The translations under genes and the position numbers were made by a program. Source: Acetobacterium bakii (GTDB lineage Bacteria; Bacillota; Clostridia; Eubacteriales; Eubacteriaceae). Taken from it: a stretch of DNA of 64,000 nt. Positions within the stretch are counted from its first letter, which is position 1. Each line of letters begins with the position of its first letter. The notes beneath the pieces are model-generated. The model worked only from the letters and a program-made list of their open reading frames with translations, had not been told where the DNA came from and searched no databases. This document shows positions 8,767 to 17,919 of this stretch, one piece after another. Location of the stretch: assembly GCF_001263355.1 (NCBI RefSeq), contig NZ_LGYO01000033.1, positions 62,001 through 126,000 of the forward strand, in the 5' to 3' direction.

Positions 8767-11499
8767 CTAGTATTTATCCATATCCATGTCATCCAATATA
8801 ATTCTTGGTTCAGAAGCCGGGATGTTCTTTGCCTTCGTGACCTTTGAAGCTAATGAAGTTCGAGCTTTTCTTTCAAATTGCTGTTTTAGGTTAAAAGCGC
8901 CGACCATTTCTTTAAGCAGTAACGCCTGACCGGATAGCTCTTCGCTGGCTGCGGCGCTTTCTTCGGCGGTGGCAGAATTGGTCTGAACTACTTGGGAAAC
9001 CTGTTCGATGCCTTGGGTGATTTCCGCGATTTCGGATGCCTGGTCGTTGGATGCCCGGGCAATATTACCAACCAAATTGGCAACTTTTTCAATTTCTGTC
9101 AGCATCTGATTCAGGCTCTGGGCGGTGTCGTCAGCGATAGTTGTTCCGGTTTCCACTTTGTCAATGGAGCCTTCAATCAGCTCAGTGGTTTGCTTCACAG
9201 CTTCGGCACTCCGGGCGGCCAGATTTCTTACTTCTTCAGCAACAACCGCAAAGCCTTTGCCGTGCTGGCCAGCCCGGGCGGCTTCCACTGCGGCGTTGAG
9301 AGCCAGAATATTGGTCTGGAAGGCGATGTCATCAATGACTTTGATGATCTTGGAAATACTGTTGGAGGAAGCGTTGATTTCTTCCATGGCTGAAATCATC
9401 TGTTGCATTTGATCATTGCCGGTGACGGCGTTGCTGCGAACCTTTAAAGTCAGTTCATTGGCCTGGTTGGCATTCATGGCATTGCGCTTGGTTTCCCCGG
9501 CAACCTCTTCAATGGAGGCGCTGAGTTCTTCAATGGAGCTGGCCTGTTCAGTGGTACCCTGGGCCAGGGTCTGGCCGCCGTCGGAGATCTGACGGGCGCC
9601 GATTTCAACCTGGGCGGCGGCAATGTCAATGTCCGTCATGGTATTGCTGAGACTGGTGGTAATATCGTTGAGTGCAGTTTTAATTGGCAGAAAATCTCCC
9701 AGATAGGTAGTGGTGATTTCCTGATTGAGGTTGCCCTGACCCATGGCTTCCAGGGTACCGGTTATTTCATCTACATAACGGCTGAGGAAGTCGATGGTCT
9801 GATTTAAGGCATTTTTGATTTGAGCATGGTCACCATTATAATTACCATTCATTGATACATGGAGGTTTCCGTTTGACAGTTCAGTCAGGGTGTCCGAGGC
9901 TTCCTGGATGGGCGCAATGACGGCATCCAGGGTTTCGTTAAAGCCCATGATAACCTTGGCAAATTCCCCAGAGAAGCGGCTGGTATCCCCGCGGCTGCCG
10001 AGGTCGCCGTCCACCGCCGTACTGGCCATAGATTCAGTTTCTTCAACCAGCATGACAATGTTTTGGATCATTCCCACTAAGCTTGGGATTAGGGTATCAT
10101 TGTCACTGCGTTTTCCGATTTTTTTCAATACCTCAAGGTCACACATATTGCCATTGGCGATATTCGTTGATATTTCAACAATGCGGGTGAGCCGGAGATG
10201 GATATCATTAATAGCATGGGCAATTTCCGCGTAAATGCCCAGATAGTCGGCTTCGATTTTTTCGCTGTAATCATTGATGCTCATCTGTCCAAGAATGCGA
10301 TTGCCTTCTTTAAGTGCGCCTAAACCATCGATACAGGCATTAAGATTATTCTTCAAGGTGTTGAATTCACCGTTGTAGGAATCGGTGATTTTAGGAGGAA
10401 TCACACCTTTTCCGATGCGGTCAACATAATCCGCGGCTACGTTAAGAGGGCCCACCACGGCGTCCAGGGTTTCATTGACGCCTTCAACAATTTTCCTGTA
10501 TCCGCCTTTAAAGGCAGCTGCGTTCCCCCGCGTATGCAGCTGTCCTGCCACTGCCGCAGCAGAAAGCATATTTGCCTCAGTAACGAGAGCGCGGATGGTT
10601 TCTATAATCTGCTTCAGGGCTGGTGCGATTTCATCTTGATTATCTCTGATTTCGATGTTGGCAGACAGATCTCCCTCGGATATCTGGTTCATGGTTCCGA
10701 TGACTACATTTTGAATATCATCGGAAAAACTGTTCATGGCCAGAGCCATTGCCCCGATTTCATCCTTGGAGTCCATATTCAGGCGCAGTCCAAAATGCCC
10801 CATACTCATTTCCTGCATCATATGGTCAGCTTTCTTCAGGGGATTGCTGATCAGTGAACTAATGAAAAGACCTAAAATAATTGAAATGATAATGGCAGCA
10901 AGAATAACCAGCAGCATGGTTATAACCGTGGCGTTTGCCTGATTTGTGTTTGCATCAGCCTTTGCCTGGGCATCTTCCAGTTTCATGGGGACCAATTTTT
11001 CAATGGCAGTCTGTTCGATGCTGGCGGCTATTTCGTACGCGCCGGCATCAGCCATGAGAGCAAAAGCTTCGGTATCCCGATTTTCAGCTGCCAGAGCCTT
11101 AACTTTTTCAAATTGTATGGCAACCTCCTCACGGGACGTTTTGAATTCGTCAAAAGCGATACGCATCTCATCTGAAATGATGGTCTTTTCAAACGCTTCA
11201 GCGGCGGCATCAATTTCGGTATTCCGGATGGCTACCTTATCAGTATTCGACTTAATTAATTCCGGACTGTTTTCAATAATCATATCCCGGACGATGACCC
11301 GCATTCTCTGATATGAGGTCGATATTTGGCCAATCTGAGCGATTGGTTCCGTCATATTATTATAAAGCTCAGTATCCGACTTTTCCAGAGCTTTAATATT
11401 TGTAATTCCGACAATGCCAATAATAATTGCGAAGAGTCCCATCAAGCTAAATGCGGTAATTAACTTGGTTTTGATTTTTAGATTATAAAACCATTTCAT
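8767..11499 (-). CDS. Poly-HAMP methyl-accepting chemotaxis protein (MCP 2)
   Basis: 910 residues when started at ATG 11499, exactly the length of MCP 1. That start is preceded by AGGAAAG and begins MKWFYNLKIKTKL. The architecture is the same: membrane helix, four-helix-bundle sensor, membrane helix near 192-214, HAMP (SNPLKKADHMMQEMSMGHF), several HAMP-like repeats and an MCP signalling domain with [20 protein letters not shown]. The sensor region differs most from MCP 1 while the signalling half is almost identical, so the two probably sense different stimuli through the same array. The C terminus LDDMDMDKY repeats the MCP 1 tail. No classical NWETF-type tether for CheR is present. The encapsulin operon lies between the two receptor genes. 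Confidence 0.93.
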   Translation of the reverse strand: MKWFYNLKIKTKLITAFSLMGLFAIIIGIVGITNIKALEKSDTELYNNMTEPIAQIGQISTSYQRMRVIVRDMIIENSPELIKSNTDKVAIRNTEIDAAAEAFEKTIISDEMRIAFDEFKTSREEVAIQFEKVKALAAENRDTEAFALMADAGAYEIAASIEQTAIEKLVPMKLEDAQAKADANTNQANATVITMLLVILAAIIISIILGLFISSLISNPLKKADHMMQEMSMGHFGLRLNMDSKDEIGAMALAMNSFSDDIQNVVIGTMNQISEGDLSANIEIRDNQDEIAPALKQIIETIRALVTEANMLSAAAVAGQLHTRGNAAAFKGGYRKIVEGVNETLDAVVGPLNVAADYVDRIGKGVIPPKITDSYNGEFNTLKNNLNACIDGLGALKEGNRILGQMSINDYSEKIEADYLGIYAEIAHAINDIHLRLTRIVEISTNIANGNMCDLEVLKKIGKRSDNDTLIPSLVGMIQNIVMLVEETESMASTAVDGDLGSRGDTSRFSGEFAKVIMGFNETLDAVIAPIQEASDTLTELSNGNLHVSMNGNYNGDHAQIKNALNQTIDFLSRYVDEITGTLEAMGQGNLNQEITTTYLGDFLPIKTALNDITTSLSNTMTDIDIAAAQVEIGARQISDGGQTLAQGTTEQASSIEELSASIEEVAGETKRNAMNANQANELTLKVRSNAVTGNDQMQQMISAMEEINASSNSISKIIKVIDDIAFQTNILALNAAVEAARAGQHGKGFAVVAEEVRNLAARSAEAVKQTTELIEGSIDKVETGTTIADDTAQSLNQMLTEIEKVANLVGNIARASNDQASEIAEITQGIEQVSQVVQTNSATAEESAAASEELSGQALLLKEMVGAFNLKQQFERKARTSLASKVTKAKNIPASEPRIILDDMDMDKY

Positions 11500-11902
11500 A
11501 ATCAACCAACTTTCCTGTTTAATTAAAAACATTTTATTAAAATACCCTAGCAGTGAGCTTTAATTTGACGATTTTCATCACCTCTGCCATTATTTTTCAC
11601 ACAAAAAATTTGGTCATTTCAATGTTCACTGCTAAATTGTTAACGTTTACCCTCGTTTGTTTTATCGTCATATTCCATGATAACTTTACATAGAGTTTGG
11701 AGATGAAAAATCCCCTGGGATTCGACTAAAAATCGAATCCCAGGGGATTTTTCCGAATGCGCTTGTGGGTTTAGTCCGCGCTGGTATTCTGAAAAAATAG
11801 TTTTGTATAAATCAGCAATGATCATCATTCGGCAACCAGCTCCAATAGGATGCTGAGTCCCCGGACAAGGAGCTAATGGTCATTCCCGAAGTATCCATTA
11901 AA
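11500..11902. other. Intergenic region: MCP 2 leader and hemerythrin terminator
   Basis: The part next to 11500 is the MCP 2 leader, with the same AAACAGGAAAGTTGGTT block as MCP 1. From 11706 to 11752 lies a strong hairpin (see separate entry). A 62-codon frame crossing the hairpin has no start signal and is not considered a gene. Confidence 0.5.
11706..11752 (-). terminator. Strong hairpin terminator behind the bacteriohemerythrin gene
   Basis: AAAAATCCCCTGGGATTCGA and TCGAATCCCAGGGGATTTTT form a perfect 20-bp stem with a seven-base loop and A/T runs on both sides, so it could terminate in either direction. Confidence 0.8.
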
Positions 11903-12304
11903 CTATAAGGTTTTTGCAAATTTACCAATGCTTTTATCCATGGAAGAAATGTGCTGAGTCAGCCAGTTGATAATCATTTGATTGGCATTGATGATCAGCA
12001 GGATATTTCCGCCAGATGCCTGATAATCTTTCTTCAGTTTGTCAAGTTCGGCGATGAAATTTTTATGGGCGGTTTTTTGTGCCGCAATTTCAGGGTATTT
12101 AATGCTGGACATGTAGTTTTCCTCGTCACGAAAATGCTGTTTTGTATAATCGTCAAGAAAATCAAACATCTGCACAACAAAATCCTTTGATTTTCCACTT
12201 TTGCCTGCTTCAAAAAGCTCGTCAGCCTTTTTAAACCATACTTTGTGTTGAGAATCAATTTTTTCCACGCCAACCGATAAATCAGGGGTCCATGCGATAG
12301 CCAT
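11903..12304 (-). CDS. Bacteriohemerythrin
   Basis: 133 residues forming a single four-helix hemerythrin domain. The iron-ligand pattern is complete: His in KIDSQHKVWF, His and Glu in YTKQHFRDEENYM, His in AHKNF, and His with Asp in LTQHISSMD. The non-heme di-iron centre binds oxygen reversibly. In anaerobes it is thought to sense, carry or scavenge oxygen, often alongside chemotaxis receptors, and this gene sits next to one. It is monocistronic, with GGAGGA before ATG 12304 and a strong terminator at 11706-11752. The family is certain; the exact role is not. Confidence 0.93.
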   Translation of the reverse strand: MAIAWTPDLSVGVEKIDSQHKVWFKKADELFEAGKSGKSKDFVVQMFDFLDDYTKQHFRDEENYMSSIKYPEIAAQKTAHKNFIAELDKLKKDYQASGGNILLIINANQMIINWLTQHISSMDKSIGKFAKTL

Positions 12305-12541
12305 TTGTGTTCCTCCTCGTTGTTATAACTTCTTCTTCATTATAATCGTTCTTATCTATAAATTCAAGAGCTTTATCTGGTGGGTAAGGAGATATTTTTG
12401 ATGATATCAATCAATAATTATTTTTGAATTGTTGAATAGAAGGATTTTATGTGATATAACAAAGTTATAAAAATCAAGACAAATGGATAAAATTAATGCT
12501 GATTTTCGATTATAAAATAACGACCAAATGAAAGGGCAGAT

Positions 12542-14899
12542 ATGGCTTTTATGGGAGAAAACCTATTCAATAAAATAAAAGGAAAAGTTCTTGTAAAGGC
12601 AGATTGGGAAAAGAGTTTTCAATTATTAAAAGAGAATCAAAATTATGTACAGCATCTTGCCAAAATCGGGAGCTGGACCCATGATCTCAAAGAAGACTAT
12701 GTTTATATCTCTGATGAAGCTTATCATATATTGGGAACAACTTACCAGGAGTTTCATGCCAATTTGGAAAATTACTACTATTATGTGCATCCCGAAGATT
12801 TGAAAAGGGTGAAGACAGCAAGCAAAGGTCTTACAGAGGGAAAGGAATATGATTTAGAATATCGCGTTGTAACAAAGGAGGGCAATATCAGGTTTGTCCA
12901 TGAAAAAACCAAGGCTCTGTACGATGAAAAAAATCAGCCCATTAAAATGATCGGCATCCTTGAGGACATTACAAATGAAAAGATCCAGGATGAAAATTTA
13001 AAGGCCCGGGAAGAAAAATACAACCATGGACGTCAAAAAAGCCATAATACAGCCGAAAAAAAATCCATAAAAAAAGCCGTTGAAATGAAAATTAACGATA
13101 GCGCCACCCATGATGAAATGACCGGGCTTCCCAATCGTGCCTATTTTAAACAGGAACTGTCGGCTTCCTGTCAGACAGTTCGAGAAAACGACAGCTTGCT
13201 GGCTGTAATTATGCTGGATTTTGACGGATTAAAATACATCAATGCCGCCCTGGGTTTTAAGTCCGGGGAACAAATGATCATTCAAATGATGATTCGCCTA
13301 AAGGCATTTTTAGGGAATGAAAATTTTATCAGCCGCTATTCCGAAGACCAGTTTGGCATTATTGCCAGAAATTCAAACAGCCAGGAAGATTATGAAGACA
13401 TGGCAAAGTCCATTGTCGACTTGTTTTCACGGGCATTTAAGGTTGATATTTATGAATTCGATGTGACAATAAACATGGGGATCAGTATTTTTTCAAAGCA
13501 TTACCAGGCCTATTCGAAACCAGAAGATGAACGGACAGATGAGGAAAAAGATCGGGAATCACTGATAAAGCACGCCAATATTGCTTTGTTATGGGCTAAA
13601 AAAGATGGGAAAAATTGCTATCAGTTTTATTCATCGGATATCAGCATCCAAAATTACAAACAATTCGAGCTGCGAACCGATCTCAGAAAAGCCATTGAAA
13701 AGAAACAGTTTGAAGTTTATTATCAGCCTGTGGTTAAGCTCAAAACCACTGAAATCATCGCCGCCGAAGCCCTGATCCGATGGAACCATCCGAATTGGGG
13801 GTTGGTGTCCCCAGGTGAATTTATTTATTTGGCAGAAGAAACCGGGGTGATCATTGAAATGGGCAAATGGATGCTCAGAGAAGTCTGCAGACATCATAAA
13901 AAGTGGCTGAAAAATGGTTTTTCAGAAATAAGCGTCACCCTTAATTTTTCAGGCATCCAATTTTATGAAAAGAATTTTGTGGAAAATATCAAAAGCATAC
14001 TGGATGAATTTGAGTTGGATCCGAAATTTCTGATCATGGAATTATCCGAAAGACTCTTAACTGAAGAGGGCGATAAAACCATTCATGATATTCAGAGATT
14101 GGAATCCTATGGGATAAAAGTAGCCCTGGATGATGTGGGAACCGGTTTTGCTTCTCTGGTTTGTTTAAATACCGTACGAATTGACGTTTTAAAAATGGAT
14201 GGTGCTTTTATAAAAAATATTCTGACGGATAAAACAACGGCCATTATCGCCCAAACCATTGTTAATTTGGCCAGGGACCTTAAGATCAAACTGGTTGCGG
14301 TTGGAATCGAGAATTGGGAGCAATTATCCTTTTTGCGTGAAATTAACTGCTATGCCGGCCAGGGATATTTGTACTCCAGACCCCTGCCGTTGGAAGCGTT
14401 CGAGAAAATTCTTAAAAAAGGCAAATGCAAGCCGACGCTAATAAATAATACTGTATTTAAACCGCGGGCAGAACGGCGTGAATTTTTCAGATTGGCCTTT
14501 CATCAATTATTAAAAGCGGATCTGATGATATTAAAAATTAAGGATAAAAACATGAATGTGGGGAATACCAAAATATTGATTAAAAACATTGGTCCCGGGG
14601 GTTTGTGTTTTATTTCTAATATTAAATTCCCGCTGGAACGGGAATTCACCCTACAGTTTAGAACCACGTTACTGGGGGTCGATATCAAAGCCTACGGAAG
14701 CCCGGTATGGATCGACGAAACCGAAGATGGCTTTTATGAATACGGCATTAAATTTTCAATTGACGAAAATGAACGGGAAGAACTGATGAAAACGCTGTAT
14801 GCGATTCAAATCAAAATGAAGAAAAATATTCTGTTTGAGGACGGTAACTTTACCTCGGATATCCCATTCGTTTATTTTAAATCTATGACTGCGCGTTGA
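12542..14899 (+). CDS. PAS, degenerate GGDEF, EAL and PilZ protein
   Basis: 785 residues, a paralogue of the protein at 2052 with an added N-terminal PAS/PAC module (about 45-155, from QHLAKIGSWTHDL to IKMIGILEDITNE). The GGDEF domain (about 190-365) has the dead signature SEDQF. The EAL domain (about 385-630) carries EALIRW, the Asn in LNFSGIQF, the Glu in IMELSE, DD in ALDDVGTG, Lys in LKMD and Gln in GQGYLYS. The Glu 36 residues after Lys is again Val (AVGIE). PilZ (about 655-775) has RREFFR and NIGPGG. The matching loss in both paralogues implies it predates the duplication or is selected. The likely role is a sensory c-di-GMP binding protein or weak phosphodiesterase. No membrane segment is seen. 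Confidence 0.85.
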   Translation: MAFMGENLFNKIKGKVLVKADWEKSFQLLKENQNYVQHLAKIGSWTHDLKEDYVYISDEAYHILGTTYQEFHANLENYYYYVHPEDLKRVKTASKGLTEGKEYDLEYRVVTKEGNIRFVHEKTKALYDEKNQPIKMIGILEDITNEKIQDENLKAREEKYNHGRQKSHNTAEKKSIKKAVEMKINDSATHDEMTGLPNRAYFKQELSASCQTVRENDSLLAVIMLDFDGLKYINAALGFKSGEQMIIQMMIRLKAFLGNENFISRYSEDQFGIIARNSNSQEDYEDMAKSIVDLFSRAFKVDIYEFDVTINMGISIFSKHYQAYSKPEDERTDEEKDRESLIKHANIALLWAKKDGKNCYQFYSSDISIQNYKQFELRTDLRKAIEKKQFEVYYQPVVKLKTTEIIAAEALIRWNHPNWGLVSPGEFIYLAEETGVIIEMGKWMLREVCRHHKKWLKNGFSEISVTLNFSGIQFYEKNFVENIKSILDEFELDPKFLIMELSERLLTEEGDKTIHDIQRLESYGIKVALDDVGTGFASLVCLNTVRIDVLKMDGAFIKNILTDKTTAIIAQTIVNLARDLKIKLVAVGIENWEQLSFLREINCYAGQGYLYSRPLPLEAFEKILKKGKCKPTLINNTVFKPRAERREFFRLAFHQLLKADLMILKIKDKNMNVGNTKILIKNIGPGGLCFISNIKFPLEREFTLQFRTTLLGVDIKAYGSPVWIDETEDGFYEYGIKFSIDENEREELMKTLYAIQIKMKKNILFEDGNFTSDIPFVYFKSMTAR

Positions 14900-15252
14900 G
14901 GTTGCTTAGCTTTCTCTGTAAATTTTGGTTCGTATACAAGGGGCGATTATTAATCGCCCGAAACCCCGAGACTAAACCCCGGGTCAGGGTAAAATCCACC
15001 CAATGTACTGCTCATGATGGAGACAACTGATATTACGATTGTCCATGGGACGGTTTTTACAGTTTTAGATGCAGTCAGATGGACTAGACCCTCTGTGATG
15101 CACCTGGAAAATTAATATTACTGTCATAAAAGGAGAAGTAATGATAACTTTGGATGTTTTTAGGGTATCTTTAGTATAAAGAACCAATGTCTATTTGCGG
15201 TTAAGTTTCTGAGTTCCGCAAGTACCTAATACTAAAAGAAAAGAGGAGAACC
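14900..15252. other. Intergenic region with a hairpin and a half-copy of a family A palindrome
   Basis: GGGCGATTA/TAATCGCCC at 14941-14959 is a short hairpin that may end the preceding transcript. At 15007-15051, CATGATGGAGACAACTGAT followed by ATTACGATTGTCCATGGGAC matches one half of family A, in the inverted orientation of the copy at 15749. The opposite arm is worn. The remainder is the Nudix leader; a possible TATAAA lies near 15174, without a convincing -35. Confidence 0.5.
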
Positions 15253-15723
15253 ATGGAAAACTATGCGAAGAATGTTGTTGTTGTCTTTTGTTACCTTGTC
15301 CGAGACAAAAAGGTGATGCTGATCAGACGAAATTTCCCGCCCCTAAAAAATCAATACACCATTGTCGGGGGAAAAAAAGAACCGGGAGAAGATTTGCTCA
15401 CCGCTTGTAAAAGGGAAGTGTTTGAAGAAACAAACCTGGTTCTCGAACAAGCCGAGTTAAAGGGAATCATCAACAATTCCACCCAGGGCCGTGACTATGA
15501 TGTGTTAACCTGCTATTTTTTATCAGACTCCTTTTCCGGGAACATAAAATCCAGCCATGAAGGCAATGTAGAGTGGTGCAATATTGAAGAAAGTTACGAA
15601 AAAGAAGGCATCAGTGAGTTTTATCAAAAAATTTCACCCCATGTGTTTGGCAATAATTTCTTTCATGGGACGATTCATATTAATGAAGAAGGCCGGATTG
15701 AAAACTTTGCGATAGAAGCTTAG
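15253..15723 (+). CDS. Nudix hydrolase
   Basis: 156 residues. The Nudix box is complete (residues about 38-60: GGKKEPGED, then CKREVFEETNL), fitting Gx5Ex7REUxEExGU, the magnesium-binding loop that hydrolyses nucleoside diphosphates linked to another moiety. The surrounding beta-rich fold (VVVVFCYLVRDKKVMLIRR before it) resembles MutT-type 8-oxo-dGTP pyrophosphatases, but substrate cannot be predicted from the box. The start follows GAGGAGAACC. It is a single gene followed by two family A palindromes rather than a simple terminator. Confidence 0.88.
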   Translation: MENYAKNVVVVFCYLVRDKKVMLIRRNFPPLKNQYTIVGGKKEPGEDLLTACKREVFEETNLVLEQAELKGIINNSTQGRDYDVLTCYFLSDSFSGNIKSSHEGNVEWCNIEESYEKEGISEFYQKISPHVFGNNFFHGTIHINEEGRIENFAIEA

Positions 15724-15748
15724 GCTTTGCAGACTGTATAAAAAAAAC

Positions 15749-15848
15749 GTCCTGGGGACAATGGTAAGTCGTTGTCTGCTGCATGATCGGACAAGCTACG
15801 CCTGTTCGCCATGATGCCGACAGCTGATGTTACGATTGTCCCCAGGAC
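15749..15848 (-). repeat. Family A intergenic palindrome, copy A2 (100 bp, inverted)
   Basis: GTCCTGGGGACAATGGTAA and the matching arm ending GTCCCCAGGAC bound a unit of exactly 100 bp. The strand-specific mark (CATCAG beside the outer arm) appears on the right here, so the copy is inverted relative to most others. The inner part has TGCATGATCGG and CGCCATGATGC around a worn apical stem. Confidence 0.85.
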
Positions 15849-15882
15849 TTACTTTTTGATTTATATTAAAGCAAAAAAGTAA

Positions 15883-15955
15883 GTTTTACCGACAATGATA
15901 ACAACAGTTGTGGGCCTTGAGGCGCATACAACGATTTATCATTGATCGGTAAGAC
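15883..15955 (+). repeat. Family A palindrome, copy A3, lacking the apical hairpin
   Basis: Arms GTTTTACCGACAATGATAA and TTATCATTGATCGGTAAGAC match those of the copy at 22018-22120, but the apical ACAGGC/GCCTGT hairpin is missing, giving 73 bp. It lies between the Nudix gene and the end of the MATE gene. Confidence 0.8.
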
Positions 15956-15970
15956 GATTAATGGATGATG

Positions 15971-17344
15971 CTAAATGATGCCTTTGCCTAAAGCAACTGC
16001 GACCGGTTCGGTCATGGTTTTTTTTAATTTTCGGTAGGTGACGGTGTACATGCCAACTGCCAGTATCACTGAAAAAACATCCGCCAGGGGCTGGGTCCAG
16101 ATAATGCCCTGAAGCTGAAAAAAGGTGGATCCGATGATCAGCAGAGGAATAAAAGCCAGTCCCTGCCGGCAAACTGAAAGGATCAGCGACGGAATGGCTT
16201 TGCCAAGAGATTGATACACCGTGGTAATAATAAACTGGATGCCTAAAATAGGGGCCACCAGCATTTGCACGGTTAGGATGTATGCCCCAACTTCCACCAC
16301 CTCGGGATCATTAATAAAAAATGAAACGATCTGGGTGGGGAAAGCCAGCGAAACCGCCATTATAATAACACCCATGATGATGCCGACGATACTTGAAAAC
16401 TTAATGGCACTATTCATCCGGGTAAAATTGCCCTGGGCATAATTGTAGCCGATAAACGGCTGGATTCCCATGGCCAGGCCAAGTGCCAGCATCACAACCA
16501 CGGTGAAAACCCGGCTGGATACACCAAATGCCGCAATGACATTATCGCCATAGGCCGAAGCGTATTTATTCATGAACATCATGGAGATACTCATTAAAAT
16601 ATTATTGACCGATGCAGGTATACCGATGGCAAATATGTTTTTAGCGATGATACCTTCAAATCTAAGATAATGTCTGCTAATGGACAGCACATCGCTTTTT
16701 TTAACAATGTAATGGATAAAATAAAGCACGGCAAAGACATTACCGATAACCGTTGCCCAGGCGGCGCCTTCGACCCCCAACCCCATTCCTAAAATCATAA
16801 TGGGATCCAGCACGATGTTGATCACGGTTCCGATCATCATGCCGATCATGGCTTCATTAACCGCACCGATGGAACGGACAATCTGCGCCAGCGAGGTCTG
16901 GAGACAAATGAAAATAGCCCCATAGGCAATGATGGTTAAATAGCCCTGGGCAAAACCCATGGTGTTGATGCTGGCGCCTGCCATGGCAAGAATAGGATCC
17001 ATAAACAACAGGAAAGCCACCATGCTTAGGAGTCCCAGAGCGATACAACCATAAAAACTGAAGGCTGAAGTTTTTTTAATTTCTTCGAGATTACGCTCGC
17101 CCAGCAACCGGGAGATAAAGGCGCCTCCGCCGATACCGAAAATATTGCCGAAAGCCATCAGCAGCAGAAATATCGGCATAGCCAGGGATACTGCCGCTAC
17201 CTGGTTGGCATCACCGGTCTGACCCACAAAAAAAGTGTCGGCCATATTATATATAATGGTGACTAACATGCTTAACATGGTGGGGATGGCCAAGGTGAAG
17301 ACCGCCTTTGGAATTGAATACTTTTCAAATAAATCGTTTTTCAT
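15971..17344 (-). CDS. MATE-family multidrug/cation efflux transporter
   Basis: 457 residues with twelve expected membrane helices. The start region LFEKYSIPKAVFTLAIPTML and the following NMADTFFVGQTGD segment are typical of NorM/MepA-type MATE proteins, which export cationic drugs in exchange for Na+ or H+. ATG 17344 is chosen because AAAGGAA precedes it; the upstream in-frame ATG at 17380 has no ribosome-binding site and lies inside an operator. It follows the marR gene on the same strand. The palindrome TTAGCATGCTAA sits in front of it and also in the marR promoter, so repression by that MarR protein is likely. Confidence 0.9.
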   Translation of the reverse strand: MKNDLFEKYSIPKAVFTLAIPTMLSMLVTIIYNMADTFFVGQTGDANQVAAVSLAMPIFLLLMAFGNIFGIGGGAFISRLLGERNLEEIKKTSAFSFYGCIALGLLSMVAFLLFMDPILAMAGASINTMGFAQGYLTIIAYGAIFICLQTSLAQIVRSIGAVNEAMIGMMIGTVINIVLDPIMILGMGLGVEGAAWATVIGNVFAVLYFIHYIVKKSDVLSISRHYLRFEGIIAKNIFAIGIPASVNNILMSISMMFMNKYASAYGDNVIAAFGVSSRVFTVVVMLALGLAMGIQPFIGYNYAQGNFTRMNSAIKFSSIVGIIMGVIIMAVSLAFPTQIVSFFINDPEVVEVGAYILTVQMLVAPILGIQFIITTVYQSLGKAIPSLILSVCRQGLAFIPLLIIGSTFFQLQGIIWTQPLADVFSVILAVGMYTVTYRKLKKTMTEPVAVALGKGII

Positions 17345-17373
17345 TAAAATTGATTCCTTTCGTGTTCTGTTAG

Positions 17374-17385
17374 TTAGCATGCTAA
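17374..17385. promoter_or_regulatory. MarR operator in front of the MATE gene
   Basis: The perfect 12-bp palindrome TTAGCATGCTAA lies 29 bases upstream of the MATE start. The same core occurs at 17862-17872 in the marR promoter and nowhere else that I noticed in the window. Confidence 0.7.
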
Positions 17386-17412
17386 GTATAGGCTTAAAAA
17401 AAATATCACCGA

Positions 17413-17847
17413 CTACTGATCGGTAATATTTCCAATGATCTGATGAAGGAGCTCATCCAGCAGCTGAATCTTGTCCTCGGAAATACCTTTCAGGATATCT
17501 GCCTCAAGCCGGCTGATATCCTCATGCATACAGGGTTCAAGTTCTTTACTTTTTTCAGTGAGAACAAGGTAGTGGATCCGGCGATCCTGATTATCCGTCC
17601 GGCGCTCAACAAAACCTTTTTCCACCAGACGTTTAATAATTCCGGTAACCGTTGGGCCCTTTAGCAAAAAGGCATCTTCAAGGGTCTTTTGATTGACTTC
17701 GGAGCTTTGATTGTCCAACAGATACATAATCACCGAAAACTGGGAAGCGGTGAGCTCCCACTGCTTTAAAGCTTTATTAAAATTGCGGTCAAGATGATTG
17801 CTCAGCTGTTTGATGGTTTTTCCTAAAATAAATGATTCCTTTTTCAT
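17413..17847 (-). CDS. MarR-family repressor of the MATE efflux gene
   Basis: 144 residues from ATG 17847, which follows CGGAGAAG. The winged helix-turn-helix is typical: LTASQFSVIMYLLDNQ, then LEDAFLLKGPTVTGIIKRL and the wing VERRTDNQDRRIHYLVLTEK. MarR dimers bind short palindromes and are released by phenolic or cationic ligands. Here the palindrome TTAGCATGC covers the region just after the gene's own -10 box and is repeated before the downstream MATE gene, so autoregulation and control of efflux are both supported. No ligand can be inferred. Confidence 0.9.
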   Translation of the reverse strand: MKKESFILGKTIKQLSNHLDRNFNKALKQWELTASQFSVIMYLLDNQSSEVNQKTLEDAFLLKGPTVTGIIKRLVEKGFVERRTDNQDRRIHYLVLTEKSKELEPCMHEDISRLEADILKGISEDKIQLLDELLHQIIGNITDQ

Positions 17848-17861
17848 AGCTTCTCCGTTAC

Positions 17862-17904
17862 TTAGCATGCTATGTATTTTATTATAACGGGCTGAGTTTG
17901 TCAA
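17862..17904 (-). promoter_or_regulatory. marR promoter with overlapping operator
   Basis: On the minus strand TTGACA (17899-17904) and TAAAAT (17876-17881) are 17 bases apart. The palindromic core TTAGCATGCTA (17862-17872) starts four bases after the -10 box, over the expected transcription start. Confidence 0.75.
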
Positions 17905-17919
17905 GATCAATTTTTATAA

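Noticed and set aside
11640-11828. A 62-codon open frame on the minus strand
   Set aside because: It runs through the strong hairpin at 11706-11752 and has no ribosome-binding site; it is an effect of the palindrome.
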